Shown here: positions 10,242 to 21,130 of the stretch, piece by piece | Position numbering within the stretch: position 1 is the stretch's first letter | Layout: every line of letters starts with the position of its first letter | Assembly: GCA_019828595.1 (NCBI GenBank) | Contig: JAHQRK010000015.1 | Span: 1,426,001 to 1,490,000 of the forward strand | Length of the DNA stretch: 64,000 nucleotides | Direction of reading: 5' to 3' | Source: Aphanomyces cochlioides | Lineage: Eukaryota > Oomycota > Saprolegniomycetes > Saprolegniales > Verrucalvaceae | Made by a program: the position numbers and the translations under genes | Notes under the pieces: model-generated | What the model saw: only the letters and a program-made list of their open reading frames with translations | What the model was told of the DNA's origin: nothing | Databases searched by the model: none

Positions 10242-11117
10242 TTTATTTTATTGTCCGTAATATAATGAATGCTTTATTTTATTACAATTTCTTCCCATGA
10301 CCATATCTCAAATGAAGTGGAGGTGGCTGAAAGAGTGGTACTTCAGATTCAAAGCTGATTATCTCAAAAGTCGAAAAATGGCTTAAGCATCACTTTGTCT
10401 GCATTATCTTAGACTCAACCTCTTCTACTTTGTATTTGAATGTCGACGAAGATAAGACGAAGTTAATCTTTAGGGTCTGGTCGGCGAAATTTCGAGTCAT
10501 GTCTCGGTCTCAGAGACATAGACAAAATTCATCCTATTGGCCGAATTTATCCGGATTCCGTATACTGTTCATGTCCCATTCGAGGCAGAGATGGCTTGTT
10601 CACGCCTGAATTTGCAAGTTTCTGTCCTCAAGCTTCATGGACGATCTCATGAGCACGGGCCAAACAGCGTGTCTCGTCGAAACTGACGTCTGTGCCCAAC
10701 AAGGTATGATCAGATTTTGTGATTATCTTACTTAGTGAACTAGATGTACAGTATCTTTATCTGATGTTGACAAAGAGAAGCCGGCGTAGCGGAGAAAGGC
10801 CTCTACTGTAAACAACCAAGATCGATTTGGTCGGACGGAAGTGTCCACCGACTGTTTGAACTGAGATACAAGTCGCATATTTCTCAGCGTTTTATGTCGA
10901 AAAACAATACACCTGCACTTGAACTTCCGATACCCTGAACTTGAAGGTAAAAATGTGTAGTGGTAAGCGCGTGGCATACGTCATGCTAGCGGCTGAATTA
11001 TCAGTCGTCAGGCAAAGCGAGTTCACACCAAAGCAGGTGCAAGATAAGGTAGTGCAGTCATTCATTCAAAGGAGCTTATTCACTGTAGCTAGCAAAAATG
11101 AAAGTAGAATGGTCCGT
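10242..11117. other. No gene seen
   Basis: Short open frames here have no recognisable motifs. A 14-bp word (TTGAGATATGGT type) near 6778 recurs inverted near 10305 and could mark decayed ends of the DUF7869 element, but the match is too short to claim. Confidence 0.4.
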
Positions 11118-11482
11118 GTCGAACCATCATTTAGATAACCCGAATGCTGCCGCAGCTTCACGGTAGCCTCCTTGAGAGCCTAAAAATACAAGACATCGGC
11201 AACTTTCTTCTCAAAAGAATGCTTTGTATGATGAAGACAATAGTCAGGTTGAACGTTGCGTAGCCATTCGACAAGTTTCATAAAGGTCGCTTGGTCGCAT
11301 CGCAAATTATCACAAAACCACTGTTCATATCGAACGTCGGCCAGCATTGAGTCAAAATCCACCTCTGTAACAGTTAGAATATTGTATTTGTCGGCAGAAC
11401 CATGAAGCACAGTTGTCGCTACACAAATGCAAACTGCAGATATAGCGACGGCAACTCCACTGACGACTGACAGTGTGGACAT
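11118..11482 (-). pseudogene. PIF/Harbinger-like transposase N-terminal fragment
   Basis: Minus-strand reading gives a hydrophobic start and then FDSMLADVRYEQWFCDNLRC, MKLVEWLR and HSFEKKVADVLYF. The reading then continues one frame over as GSQGGYREAAAAFGLSK. This is the N-terminal layout of HARBI1/DDE_4 proteins (an F-x-L repeat region followed by the S/G-Y-R-x-A helix-turn-helix). A stop and frame shift near 11180 and the lack of any catalytic core show it is a remnant. Confidence 0.65.
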
Positions 11483-11606
11483 GGCGATGGCTTTTGAAAC
11501 GTGAACCCCACCGACACTAAAATCCGAATAATATTATCCGAACGAGACATGAACTCCCCAGACATGAACAAAATTTTCGCCGACCAGACCCTTACAGTAC
11601 ATAAGT

Positions 11607-13388
11607 TTGCCATATGCAACATCAGCAAAATATTTCAAATGTCTTGGGTGTTTTTCGTGCTTGCGACCACCACAGTTCAACAATGCGCCGCTTCAGCTGC
11701 TAGTCCTCGCTGCTGCTGCGGTTGGTGTCGCCCATGGTGCAATCACAGACCTACTTGCCAAGTGCCCACCTGACGTCTCCGAAGTGTATATTACCAAGCA
11801 AGATGCTCAAATCAAGCTCTGTCAAGCTGCCTTAAATGTTTCTTCCGATTTGATCTTGACTTCGAAGAAGTTCTGCGCCCTAGATGAATGTAAGCAGCTC
11901 GTAAAAGATGCTGCAATGTGGACATGCACACCAAACACAACCGATCTTATCCCTACCAACTTTTGCAACCAAACATGCCAGGAACTACTTGCCCAAATGC
12001 AGGTCAACAAAGACAAATGCACCATGGTCCAACAAATGAACAGCTACTCATATTGCCCTCTTTGCACTCAATTTAGTAACGATGCAGATCGGTTTGTCAA
12101 TACCTGTGGCATATGGGAATCAGCTTCGTCGATTGTGGCCACACTTTCCAACTCGACGGAGAAATGCAATGCCATGACAGCAAATCCCGTCGTAGCCAAG
12201 ACACCAAATTCTGTCGTAGCCATGACAAAACCCGACAGTAGCTCGACCGCAAATATCGTTGCTGGAGTTATTGGTGGAATCGTTATTTTCGGTGTGACTG
12301 CTTTCTTCTTGTTGAGAAAGAAGCATCGCGGCAACGGACGATCCGACAGCCGATCAGACCCGCTCTTGCTATTCCAGCAACTCTCTGACACAGATTCCAG
12401 TGCACCATCCGTCACTACTAGTACTCAGTATGCCCAATTTACAATGCAAAACGATATTCGATTCGACCGTGCCTTGGCCAAATTCCGTATTCCCCAGGAA
12501 GAAATACAAAATATTTCGCTCCTGGCCAGAGGAGGCTACGGTGTAGTCTTCCGCGCCAAGTTGGGCAAAATCGACATTGCCATGAAGCAGCTCTTACCAT
12601 CCAAAGCAAAGGAACTTAACGCGAATCAAGATTTCATAAATGAAATCCGACTTTGTGCTTGTCTAAAACATCCAAAGATCGTCAAGTTTATTGGTATTTC
12701 ATGAGCGACGTTGCAAGATTTGGCCGTGTTGTCGGAATTCATGGTCAACGGCGACGTCATGAGTCTTAACCACATGGAAGCCAAAAAGCCTGGTGACGAA
12801 CGCATGTTCCAATGGCTCCCAAGAGGCGGTGGTGGTCCGTGCAAGACTTCAATCGCTGCTGATGTGGTTGACGCTCTTGTTTACCTCCATTCATTCGATC
12901 CATGTGTCATTCATCGAGATCTTAAGTCCAAGAACGTTCTCTTGAGTGAAACTTGGGAAGCCAAGCTGAGTGATTTTGGTATTTCTTGTGTTCGAAGCGT
13001 GGAGGAGTGAATGTCATCGAAGATTGGCACGGTGGCTTGGATTGCCCCTGAAGTATTGATCGGCGGACGGTACACGGAGAAGGCCGATATTTACTCGTTT
13101 GGTGTGCTCTTGTCAGAGCTCGACACTCTCCAAGTCCCATATGCTGGAATGCTGAATGAGAATGGATATTCGAACGCTCGTCTGGCCATGTTGGTGAGCG
13201 AAGAATCGCTCCACCCTTCTTTCACAGAGAGTATGCCTGAAAATCTTCGTTCGATTGCCGATGCATGTTTGAGTTTCCGAGATACCGACCGTCCTTCAGC
13301 AATGCAATTGTCATACCAACTCCACAGTGTCCTGAGGATCTTCTGTGCCGAAGAGCATATATTGACGTCTTGTAATAGTGTTTCATAG
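11607..13388 (+). pseudogene. Receptor-like TKL kinase 1, broken by two in-frame TGA codons
   Basis: One continuous frame reads as a paralogue of the intact gene at 21131. It has a hydrophobic leader (near 11692-11745), a Cys-rich ectodomain, a Ser-rich stalk, a membrane segment (IVAGVIGGIVIFGVTAFFLL) and a kinase domain with a GGYGVVF loop, AMKQLL lysine, [14 protein letters not shown] and the C-lobe. Two codons are TGA: 12702-12704 (Trp in the paralogue, ISW-STLQDL) and 13008-13010 (Ser in the paralogue, EES-MTS). The paralogous start codon region (ATGCGCCGCTTC near 11682) is out of frame by an indel, so the open frame begins with an unrelated extension. There are no frame shifts across the kinase. 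Most simply a young pseudogene. Confidence 0.85.
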
Positions 13389-13927
13389 ATTATATCCTCG
13401 TTGTTTAGCATAAAACAAACCGCGGCACTTCGTTGTTAGCCACCATACTCGAGGTAATTTTCACCTGAACTTTACTACAATAATACCTCCATCGCTCTAG
13501 CACGTCTAGCTTTGAACACGGCAAGAGAAACACACAATATGGTTGTCGTCGACATTGCCCTCGAACAAGCCCACAACGTACAGAAAATTCCCTCTCGGAA
13601 GGTTATGACGATATCTCTAGAAGAAAACAGGCAATTCCTTTGAGCCCACCCGCATTTCAGCATTTTCATGAGGCACTTCCCTTACTTCTTGAATCGGCCG
13701 GACTCCAAGCCGTCGAGAGGTCATTGGTATTATTGGCATGAAAATGGAACCGAAGGCAGATATGCACTGAAAACAATAAGGCTCTCATAATTTCAAGCTT
13801 TGGACAACATGGCATTTGAAGACAATATGTGATACTGTACAACTCGGTTGAAGTGATGAGTTGTCGCTTCGACTGCTCGACACTTGGCCGAGCAATTTGT
13901 TTGGGTCGTTCTTTAACCAATTGACTT
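13389..13927. other. Intergenic; promoter of receptor 2 at its right end
   Basis: No gene seen. From about 13868 the sequence (GCTTCGACTGCTCGACACTT, then TTGGGTCGTTCTTTAACCAA) resembles the promoter of the intact kinase at 21030-21090, so the two share ancestry upstream of the start codon. Confidence 0.55.
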
Positions 13928-13939
13928 GCTCATTTTTGA
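13928..13939 (+). promoter_or_regulatory. Oomycete initiator-like element of receptor 2
   Basis: GCTCATTTTTGA matches the oomycete initiator pattern GCTCATTYYNCA closely and sits 27 bp before the ATG. The same motif precedes the paralogue at 21131. Confidence 0.6.
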
Positions 13940-13965
13940 GCTTGCGATCTTCGTTTCATTAAGCA

Positions 13966-14688
13966 ATGCGTTTCCTCCAGCACCTTATCATCGCTACCGC
14001 TTTTTGCTTTGTCTGTCGTGCGGTCACGAATTCATTAGCCAAGTGCCCAGCTGATGTCTCGGAGAAGTATTTTACCAAGCAAGGAGCTCAAGTCAAGCTC
14101 TGCCAAGCCGCCATGAATGTCACTTCCGATGTGCTCTTAAGTGAGCCGAATTTGTTTTGTACCAAAGATGAATGCACGCAGCTCGTAACAGACGCTGCAT
14201 CTTGGACTTGCAAACCCAACACAATGCAATTTATCCCGACAAACTATTGCAACCAAGTGTGCCAGGCACTGGTCTTAAAGATGGAAGAAAGAAAGTTGAA
14301 CTGCGACAAAGTGAAATATGGCAACTTTCTGTTTTGCCCTCTCTGCACGGAATTCAGCAACGCTGCGGAAGGGTTTGTTGATACCTGTGGCCTTTGGACA
14401 TCCGCTGACTCGTTGATTGTTTCGATCGCCAACTCGACAACGAAGTGTAATGGCTATAAAACGCCTGGCGCCACCACGCGAAAGGCCTCAAGTAGCTCAA
14501 CGACGTACATCGTTTTGGGTGTCGTCGGCGGTGTTCTCGTGGTAGGTGTGGTTGCTTTCCTCATCTTGCGAAAGAAGCGCGGAGAAGCTGACTCTCGATC
14601 AGGCTCGCATTTGGACGTGACGCACTCCCCTCGCTCCGGCACATACTCAGGTGGTCCTTCAACGAGCAATCAATTTGCCCTCAAGTGA
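13966..14688 (+). CDS. Receptor 2: Cys-rich ectodomain and membrane anchor, kinase domain deleted
   Basis: 240 aa, open and starting at an ATG with a good signal peptide (MRFLQHLIIATAFCFVCRAV). The ectodomain has the same cysteine layout as the 552-aa paralogue, a Ser/Thr stalk, a membrane segment (STTYIVLGVVGGVLVVGVVA) and a short basic cytoplasmic tail, ending FALK where the paralogue continues into the kinase. The rest of the kinase is missing except for a C-lobe relic at 14789-14983, so the locus lost roughly the whole catalytic core by internal deletion. The promoter motif is kept and the open part has no lesions. If expressed, it would be a kinase-less receptor that could act as a decoy or co-receptor; that is inference. 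It may equally be a pseudogene. Confidence 0.7.
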   Translation: MRFLQHLIIATAFCFVCRAVTNSLAKCPADVSEKYFTKQGAQVKLCQAAMNVTSDVLLSEPNLFCTKDECTQLVTDAASWTCKPNTMQFIPTNYCNQVCQALVLKMEERKLNCDKVKYGNFLFCPLCTEFSNAAEGFVDTCGLWTSADSLIVSIANSTTKCNGYKTPGATTRKASSSSTTYIVLGVVGGVLVVGVVAFLILRKKRGEADSRSGSHLDVTHSPRSGTYSGGPSTSNQFALK

Positions 14689-14788
14689 GAGCATCCTAAT
14701 CAATTTGCTATATCGCATTGCTATACCTGAATTTGGCAATCGAAATAAAAATATGATGCTTTAACTGAATTCGATTCAAACCTGTGGA

Positions 14789-14983
14789 GATGCTCGTTTC
14801 TCGAACGCCATTCTTGCCACGATGGAAAGCAGAAGCTCGCTCCAACTTCTTTCAACAAAGGGTATGCCTTTAAACCTGCTTTCGTTTGTCCATGCATGTT
14901 TGACCTTCCGAGATGTCGATCGCCTTTCAGCGATGCAGTTGGCATATCAACTGCACAATTTCCACAGGATATTCCATTCATGG
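14789..14983 (+). pseudogene. Kinase C-lobe relic of receptor 2
   Basis: Reads DARFSNAILATM...GMPLNLLSFVHACLTF, RDVDRLSAMQLAYQLHNF, matching the last 65 residues of the intact paralogue (FSNARLAMM...HACLSFQDVERPSAMQLSYQLHK). It ends at an early TGA. It marks the right edge of the internal deletion that removed the kinase core. Confidence 0.85.
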
Positions 14984-15023
14984 TGAACCAAGAGGTTTAG
15001 ACTTGATGAACTTTAGTCAATCT

Positions 15024-15694
15024 ACGAAGGCGGGACTCTTGATTTCAATGAGACTCTTTTGACGATGAAGTTGTTGTTATCTCGGCTATTGCTTATAGTT
15101 TGCGTGTCCAGCTCGTAATTATCTACATGCCTTGCATTGCGATTACAAGATACAAGAGTTGAAAGGAGCAATGGACATTTTTGCAGCCATGGTGGCTCGA
15201 GATATCAAGCAAAACTACTTCATTAATATTGTTTCTTCACATATGGAAGCTATGGATCTGTGGACTTGTTACGAAAACTTGAACACCAATCTGTGGCTCA
15301 TCGCCGACGAATGTTTGCGGTCACGGGCATTAGAATTCTTTGTACTCTTGACCAGGCTCGCGTCTTGGAAGCCGGAACAATACCTCTTGTCATACTTTCA
15401 TTTTGGTCTTAATGTCCACCTTATAGCACACGTTCAAGTTGGTACTCGCCCATGAAATATGCAATCTTCGCTCGACTTTGCACCATGAACTGGATGAAAA
15501 TGACAAATAATGAACGATGTACTGGAACCATTTTGCAAGAAACTTATGGATTTGTAGCTATGACAATCGGCTACAAACGAACATGGAAGAGTGTACGTGA
15601 CTCGTCAAGGCTTGTGGCTGGACGGAATTTCTCTCAATCTATGAATTTGCTCAAAGAAAAAATACATCGCCGAGTTGAAATCATAGCATCGACG
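15024..15694 (+). pseudogene. Membrane-protein family relic, C-terminal half (copy C1)
   Basis: Several frames match residues in the C-terminal half of the intact 683-aa protein at 47400-49451: GGTLDFNE, LRVQLVIIYMPC, GAMDIFAAMVARDIKQNYF, EAMDLWTCYENLNTNLWLIA, LTRLASWKPEQYLLSYFHFG, then GTILQETYGFVAM. There are frame changes, and the N-terminal half is absent. Closest by eye to the 683-aa member rather than to the neighbouring copy at 15938. Confidence 0.85.
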
Positions 15695-15937
15695 CCAAAG
15701 AGATCCCAATCAAAAGAAAGACGAAATCAACTCGTGCCAATCTTGTATCATCAACGCCAAGTTATCAAGTTATCAGTTGTGCACCTGTTGAAAATATACT
15801 GTGTAGAGAATTTTTCGTCTCATTTTGCTGAGTCCATCAAGGTTTTCTTCCTAGGCTATCTTTAGTTTCTATCCAAAAGCCAAAGATAACCTGGGAAACT
15901 GCCCGACGACAAAGAGTTGGAAGTTGTGCTCAGCATC

Positions 15938-17986
15938 ATGGCAAGACCCAAGTCGATGTTATGGCATCAGCACTTCATGCGGTTGCTGGCCTGTGTTGCT
16001 GCAATGTTTGTCATGCTCATCGAATTCAAGGGCTCTCAGGCTAACATGAGATTCCTCTTTGGGGAAATAACACCGACAAAAGAGTCGAGCATATATCAGA
16101 GCATCTACGTCCCTCGATTACTACCTGCCATGGTCCCAGATTCTCTTCATAGCGAACTTATGGCTACATTGTTTGATCTGAAGTCATTGTCAAATGTGGT
16201 TTATCTTGACAGTGACACGGAAACGGAGCAGCTTGTCTCTCAAAACAATTCATGTTCTATACCTACCGCTAATGGTTACCTCTATGACAGCTTTTAATTG
16301 AGCACTATATTGAATGTCGTGCTTGCTGGATAGGGTGGATGGAATGCTTCCGATTCATGGATTATTGTTGACTGCAGCTACGAAGGCAGACTAATCGAGG
16401 ACACAACAATGATCAAGTTCTTCCTGCTCGACAAATCTCAGACGAAGATCACAACGTTCGTGCTTCAGACCATGACCGTATCAAGACCTAGGACGCATGA
16501 AAAATTGTCGTCGGGACTTGCCTAATGGACAAACACTACCCTTAAGTCGTTAAAATTAACAAACGAAGGTGACCTAACTTGGACCGAGGCTGCAGAATAT
16601 TTTGTCGCAGTTGGATTTGGATTTCCGTTCGAGGAAAATGACTTCGTTCCTGTTGAGTTGGAAAGTTTCGTCCCTCGAGGAGAAACATGGATTGGCCGAC
16701 TCGATACAATGAAAGAAGAAGTTGAATTTGTCGCGACCTCTGGCATGTTTCGACGCTCAGAAACAATCCAAGCCTATATGGATGTGTTTTATTGGGATTT
16801 ACTACCAAATCCAATTGAGTTTATGTCAACTGTCCGATTTAAGTCTCGACTGAAGAATACAGATGTTTGGGGTTGGTTCCGGTGGTTGTTATGTGATGGC
16901 ATTGGCCTGAATATTGCTTTCAATTTTGTCGTTGGGCTGATCGCTATGGTCAACATCTATCTTCATCAGCGAATTTTATGGATCTCTGACGTTTACGCAT
17001 CGCTTCAAAACCGGGCAAGTATCCGCGCGGGTTTGCTTCTTTTCGATTGTATCGTTAATAATTGGTGGTATCCCTATCAATGGGCAATAAATCAAGGCTA
17101 TGATCGAAATGAAACAGACTTTCTAGAATTCACTGACAATGCGCGCGCCGATGGTCTCATGGTTGTCTTGGCTTCCTCAAATATTACGGCTAACCTGCTT
17201 CGTGTTCGAGTGCAACTTGCTGTTATATTTGCAATTTTTGTTGTATGCTTCTACTTAAGGCAGTCGCTGACAATGTCGTATGGCATTCTCTCGGCCGAAA
17301 TACCATACTTTGTTGGAAAATACTTTGAAGCGAATATTGTTCGGTCAGGAAGAAATGCAATGGATCTATGGGGAAGTTATGAGAACTTTGAGACGGATTT
17401 TCTTTTTATTGCAAACGAATGTACTTATTTGATTGTCGCTGCTGGAGTTAGTGTTGCCTATGTCGTAATCACAAAACTGTGGACTTCATGGGTACCTATT
17501 TCTGCTTGGATATATTCACTTTTGCCGCTGCAACCCAAACATGTCCACCCTGTGCTATGTATTAATGTTTCACCACAAAGAGGGACGTAAACACGGTCAT
17601 CATGGGACGCCCGTTCGACGTTGTACAACGAGTTGAATGATTTAGACATTGAAAACACATCGATTGAGCGATCATCAGGCGTTGCACTTGATAGAATCTA
17701 TGGCTTTGTTGCTCCTTTCGATAATGTTGAGTTTGAAAACTCCGACATATTTGTCACACCCTGCGGAGTTTGGATGCTTGGATTTGTGATTGTGAACAAC
17801 CGATACGTCGTTGCGATTAATGACTATATTTACCTCCTAATCAACTCATTTTTGGGCCAGACATATTTTGAGGTGTTTGGATTCGTCTTGCAGAATGATG
17901 TGGTGTCGAAACGAAAGCATCGTATTTTTGCCTACGATGTCTCACTGCTTGACGCTTTGTACATTTCGTTCAAGCCCTTGAAGTGA
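15938..17986 (+). pseudogene. Membrane-protein family pseudogene, four in-frame stops (copy C2)
   Basis: A full-length family member in a single uninterrupted frame of 683 codons, from MARPKSMLWHQHFMRLLACV to SFKPLK. Four codons are stops: TAA 16295-16297, TAG 16331-16333, TAA in GLA-WTNT (about 16523) and TAA near 17588. No frame shift was seen. All family landmarks remain: signal anchor, YLDSDTETEQ, IIVDCSYEG, GWFRWLLCDG, WWYPYQWAINQG, ANECTYLIVAAG and the C-terminal GVWMLGFVIVN block. Its nearest relative is the inverted copy at 44146-47059, which shares the first TAA. Confidence 0.9.
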
Positions 17987-18951
17987 TCAAGCATGAGTTT
18001 GATGGACGCAAACCAAAACCCATTTTATCTATGAAAACATTCAGATGTTTTGTTTTTGCACAAATTGCACATCGTCCGAATGAATTAGGATGTTTGTTGT
18101 ATTCCTTTTCAGTCGATTTTGAGAGGATAGGGAATACTCTATGAAGACTACGAAGATGTAATTACGATAATGTTGTATGTTACCAAGCAGAGTTTGTTGA
18201 CGAGGCTGTGAGCAAGTTTTTCCGAGATATGAGCTTGAAAATGATCAATCCAGGTCGTCGTCAGCACTAATTTCTCCGCGGCTTGAGGAAACTTTATATG
18301 CCTAAGGTACTAGCAGTGAGTGGGAAATTGGTGTGAGTTAAGAGAGCACAGTGCTTCTGGACACTCTTGATTTTTTCAACCACAAAGAATAAAAACTGGC
18401 GATGATTACTGTTCATGAGTCTTTGTCATCGGAGTTCGTATTGATTTAGTTTTGAGAAGCTGTACAAAGCACATCTAGGGACTACAAAGTCACATTTTAG
18501 AGTTTAATAACCTATTATGACATGCAGGCAGGAAATGAGAAAAGAGGCATCTCAAGTGCCAGGGCTTTTTACTGCCGTGTGTGTGTTCCCCCAACATACA
18601 TCATGCTGACTTTCAACTCGAACTTCCCATAATATATGCCCACCCTTGAAATACACTGAACCGCGTCCAAAACAGTATGAGAACAACATTTTATGGTTGT
18701 CATTGCGAGTTCCTTCTACCAAGATCACAACGCGCAAAAATGTGACCATCAACATGAATTTGGTGGTGTTTACCCTGCAATTCGACTCAAACCTATGTCA
18801 ATACATATTGCCTCCTACGCTTTGAGCCGGGCTCTAGGTGATCGGGATGTTATTGATAAACTTAGGCTACGATATGGAGTTGACGGCAGCACAGTATGAC
18901 AAAGCAAGAAGACTCTTAGAATATCAGTATCGAAAACGATTCAATAGAACA
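17987..18951. other. No gene seen
   Basis: About 1 kb between the C2 pseudogene and the Harbinger element. Short open frames lack recognisable motifs. Confidence 0.5.
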
Positions 18952-19107
18952 TTTTAGCAAGTCGTGATTTTGACCCAAATTCCCGCCTTGTCTTCGAGGA
19001 CAAAGACACTCAATCTTCGAGTTTCATATCCGTAAAATGACTGACCAACGGATAATCCATTCGAGACACCGACTCAAGCTGTTCTCTTCGCCGCTCGTTG
19101 TTCCCTT

Positions 19108-20114
19108 GTGGCCAAGTTGAGCCTCATGCTGCGGCACCGCACTTTACTTGACCGCATATCAATACGCAACACCAATTTTCACCTTTCGACATACAATGAC
19201 ACAGAATGTTTGGCCAAGTTTCGGTTCTGCCGTACCGACATCATGCGACTTGTTCATTGCTTTGGATTACCTGACGTTATATTCACAAACGAACGGACTC
19301 GATGTACGGCCGTTGAGGCTGTGTGCATACTACTACGTCGCCTTGCTGTGCCAGACCGCTGGATTGACATAATCGACCTATTTGGGCAATCAGTCAGTGC
19401 CATGTCCAACATATTTTTATTCACAGTCGACCACCTGCATACCCGATTCAAACACATTTTGTATCTCGACGCCGACCGCATTGCTCTACATCTCGATAAA
19501 TTTTGCGACGCAGTATCACGCAAAGGGGCTGAAATTGACAACGTATGGGCGTTCATCGATGGAACCGTCCGAGCATGTTCTCGTCCATCCAACTGCGCTA
19601 CCCAACGATCGGTTTACAACGGACACAAACGAAAGCACTCTCTGAAATTCCAAACGCTTGTGACTCCCGATGGAATAATCGTTCATGTTTTCGGCCCTGT
19701 AGAAGGGCGACGCCACGATTTAACAATTTTGCGCCGATCCAAACTTGAAAGAGTCTTGAAAAGTGATCAACGCTTCCTTGGTTATATTATCTTTGGTGAT
19801 CCAGCTTATGGGCGATCGAACCATTTTGCGTCCCCATTTTCGGGATCTCGTGTTAATGCTGCTCAACAAGAAGTAAAAAAAGCATGAGCCGCGTCAGAGT
19901 TAGCATTGAATGGTCTTACTCTCAAATCATTCGATATTGGTCAGATCTCGAGAATCGACACAAAATGTGCATTGGAAAATCACCAATTTCAAAGCTCTAC
20001 AAGATTGCAATCCTCCTTACAAACTGTGTTACACGCTGTCGTCGCCAAAACACAAACAGTTCATACTTTCATCTTGATCCTCCGAGTCCCGAAGACTACT
20101 TACATAGCACTTAA
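19108..20114 (+). pseudogene. Harbinger DDE_4 transposase with a -1 frame step at an A7 run
   Basis: The first frame (open from about 19036, GTG at 19108) gives the helix-turn-helix-like N-terminal part and the first two catalytic sites: WAFIDGTV (Asp) and YIIFGDPAYG (Asp), with the family words YNGHKRKHSLKFQ and GRRHD. It stops at 19887. The C-terminal third with RVSIEWSY (catalytic Glu) is in the -1 frame from 19884 to 20114. The two overlap exactly at GTA AAA AAA GCA TGA (19873-19887), where slipping back one base on the A run joins them. This may be a homopolymer error, a mutation or frameshifting. The true start is unclear; no in-frame ATG lies close upstream. Confidence 0.8.
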
Positions 20115-20122
20115 CAGATATA

Positions 20123-20819
20123 TTAGTCGCTAAGTTTATCAATTAACTTTTCTAATAGCATCGTCATGTGCTTCTGCTCAATGCGCCGCTGTTGCTGCTC
20201 GTTTCTTTCAAACGCAAGTCTTTCCATTCGGTACGCGTGGTCATCTTCGTGGCGCTTTTGTTCAAAAGCCAACAATTGGTCTATGGGGTCGCTTTTTGAT
20301 ACTTTCTTTTGGACGGCGTCAGAGCCTTTAGATGGTAGGCTCATCCTTTTGGCCACTCGTTCCTCAGCTTCGTTGCAGGCTCTCTCACCGGCGACTTCCA
20401 GTACATCTGCCCGATCTTTTTCCTCCTCTCGTTTGCGTATTTTTCGGAGTCGAACCTCGTCACGACGATCAAGAATGTCTTGCTTGAGCTTGACCAAGTC
20501 GTCCTCATCCTCCTCCACTCCAGAAGCACGCATGCTTGCTTGGTTTTCTCTTTGAAAGCTCGCCAGTAAGTTGTCACATCTTGCTTGGCATGACCTTCCC
20601 GTGATAGCCGAACTCACTCATTGCAAGAGCGGCCTTGTTCCAAGCTGCCATGACGTTCCCGTGGCCGACATCGTACGGCCCAAGACGGACAACCTCTTTC
20701 AAGAGGGCTTCGTCCATTTCATCTGTCCACACGACCTGCTTCTTGTTCTTCAAGCCCATTGAAAGTACCACGAACTTTTCACGACTTGACTGATGAAATC
20801 CCCGACTTGCACCAACCAA
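20123..20819 (-). pseudogene. Harbinger accessory Myb/SANT-like protein, one frame change
   Basis: The first part (20819-20577) reads VVWTDEMDEALLKEVVRLGP...AAWNKAALAMSEFGYHGK, a Trp-containing Myb/trihelix repeat. The rest (20600-20123) reads SCQARCDNLLASF, an acidic stretch, then long charged helices with coiled-coil character (EKKRHEDD, EQQQRRIEQKH). The family shows a continuous protein here, so one indel near 20590 separates the halves. In other Harbinger elements this partner binds the ends and imports the transposase. It is encoded convergently with the transposase, with stops only 8 bp apart. Confidence 0.75.
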
Positions 20820-21095
20820 ATTCCCGACTTCATCGAAGTTCGAACAGCTTGTAACCCGAAGTTTTAAGTCGTAAATTTGAAATGACGACTTGCTAAAACG
20901 ATCTACTATTAATAGTACTACGTAGTAATATGAAAATTGAAGATCGATGTTGATTGTTTACAGTAAAGTTGATATTTTGACGAAGATTTGAATACTGTGA
21001 GAATTGAAATACTGTGCTGCAATGTTCAGTTGTCATTTCGACCGCCCGACATTTGCTCGAAAATTTGTTCGGGTCGTTGTTGGACCAAATGATTT

Positions 21096-21108
21096 GCTCA
21101 TTTTTCAG
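21096..21108 (+). promoter_or_regulatory. Oomycete initiator-like element of receptor 3
   Basis: GCTCATTTTTCAG fits the oomycete initiator consensus and lies 23 bp before the ATG of the intact kinase. The 60 bp upstream resemble the promoter of receptor 2. Confidence 0.65.
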
Positions 21109-21130
21109 GTGACGGCCGTCTCATTCAAGC

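Larger units (their letters stand above)
18952..20898 (+). mobile_element. PIF/Harbinger DNA transposon with two convergent genes, 1947 bp
   Basis: Both ends start TTTTAGCAAGTCGT reading inwards (left 18952; right, inverted, ends 20898), with further imperfect match to about 18 bp. Inside are a DDE transposase on the plus strand and a Myb/SANT-like protein on the minus strand, the two-gene plan known for Harbinger elements. I could not identify an identical 3-bp target duplication (the flanks read ACA and CGA). Both genes carry a single frame change. Confidence 0.85.

Noticed and set aside
6778..10310. 14-bp inverted match as ends of the DUF7869 element
   Set aside because: Too short and not extended on either side; could be chance in a 3.5-kb interval.
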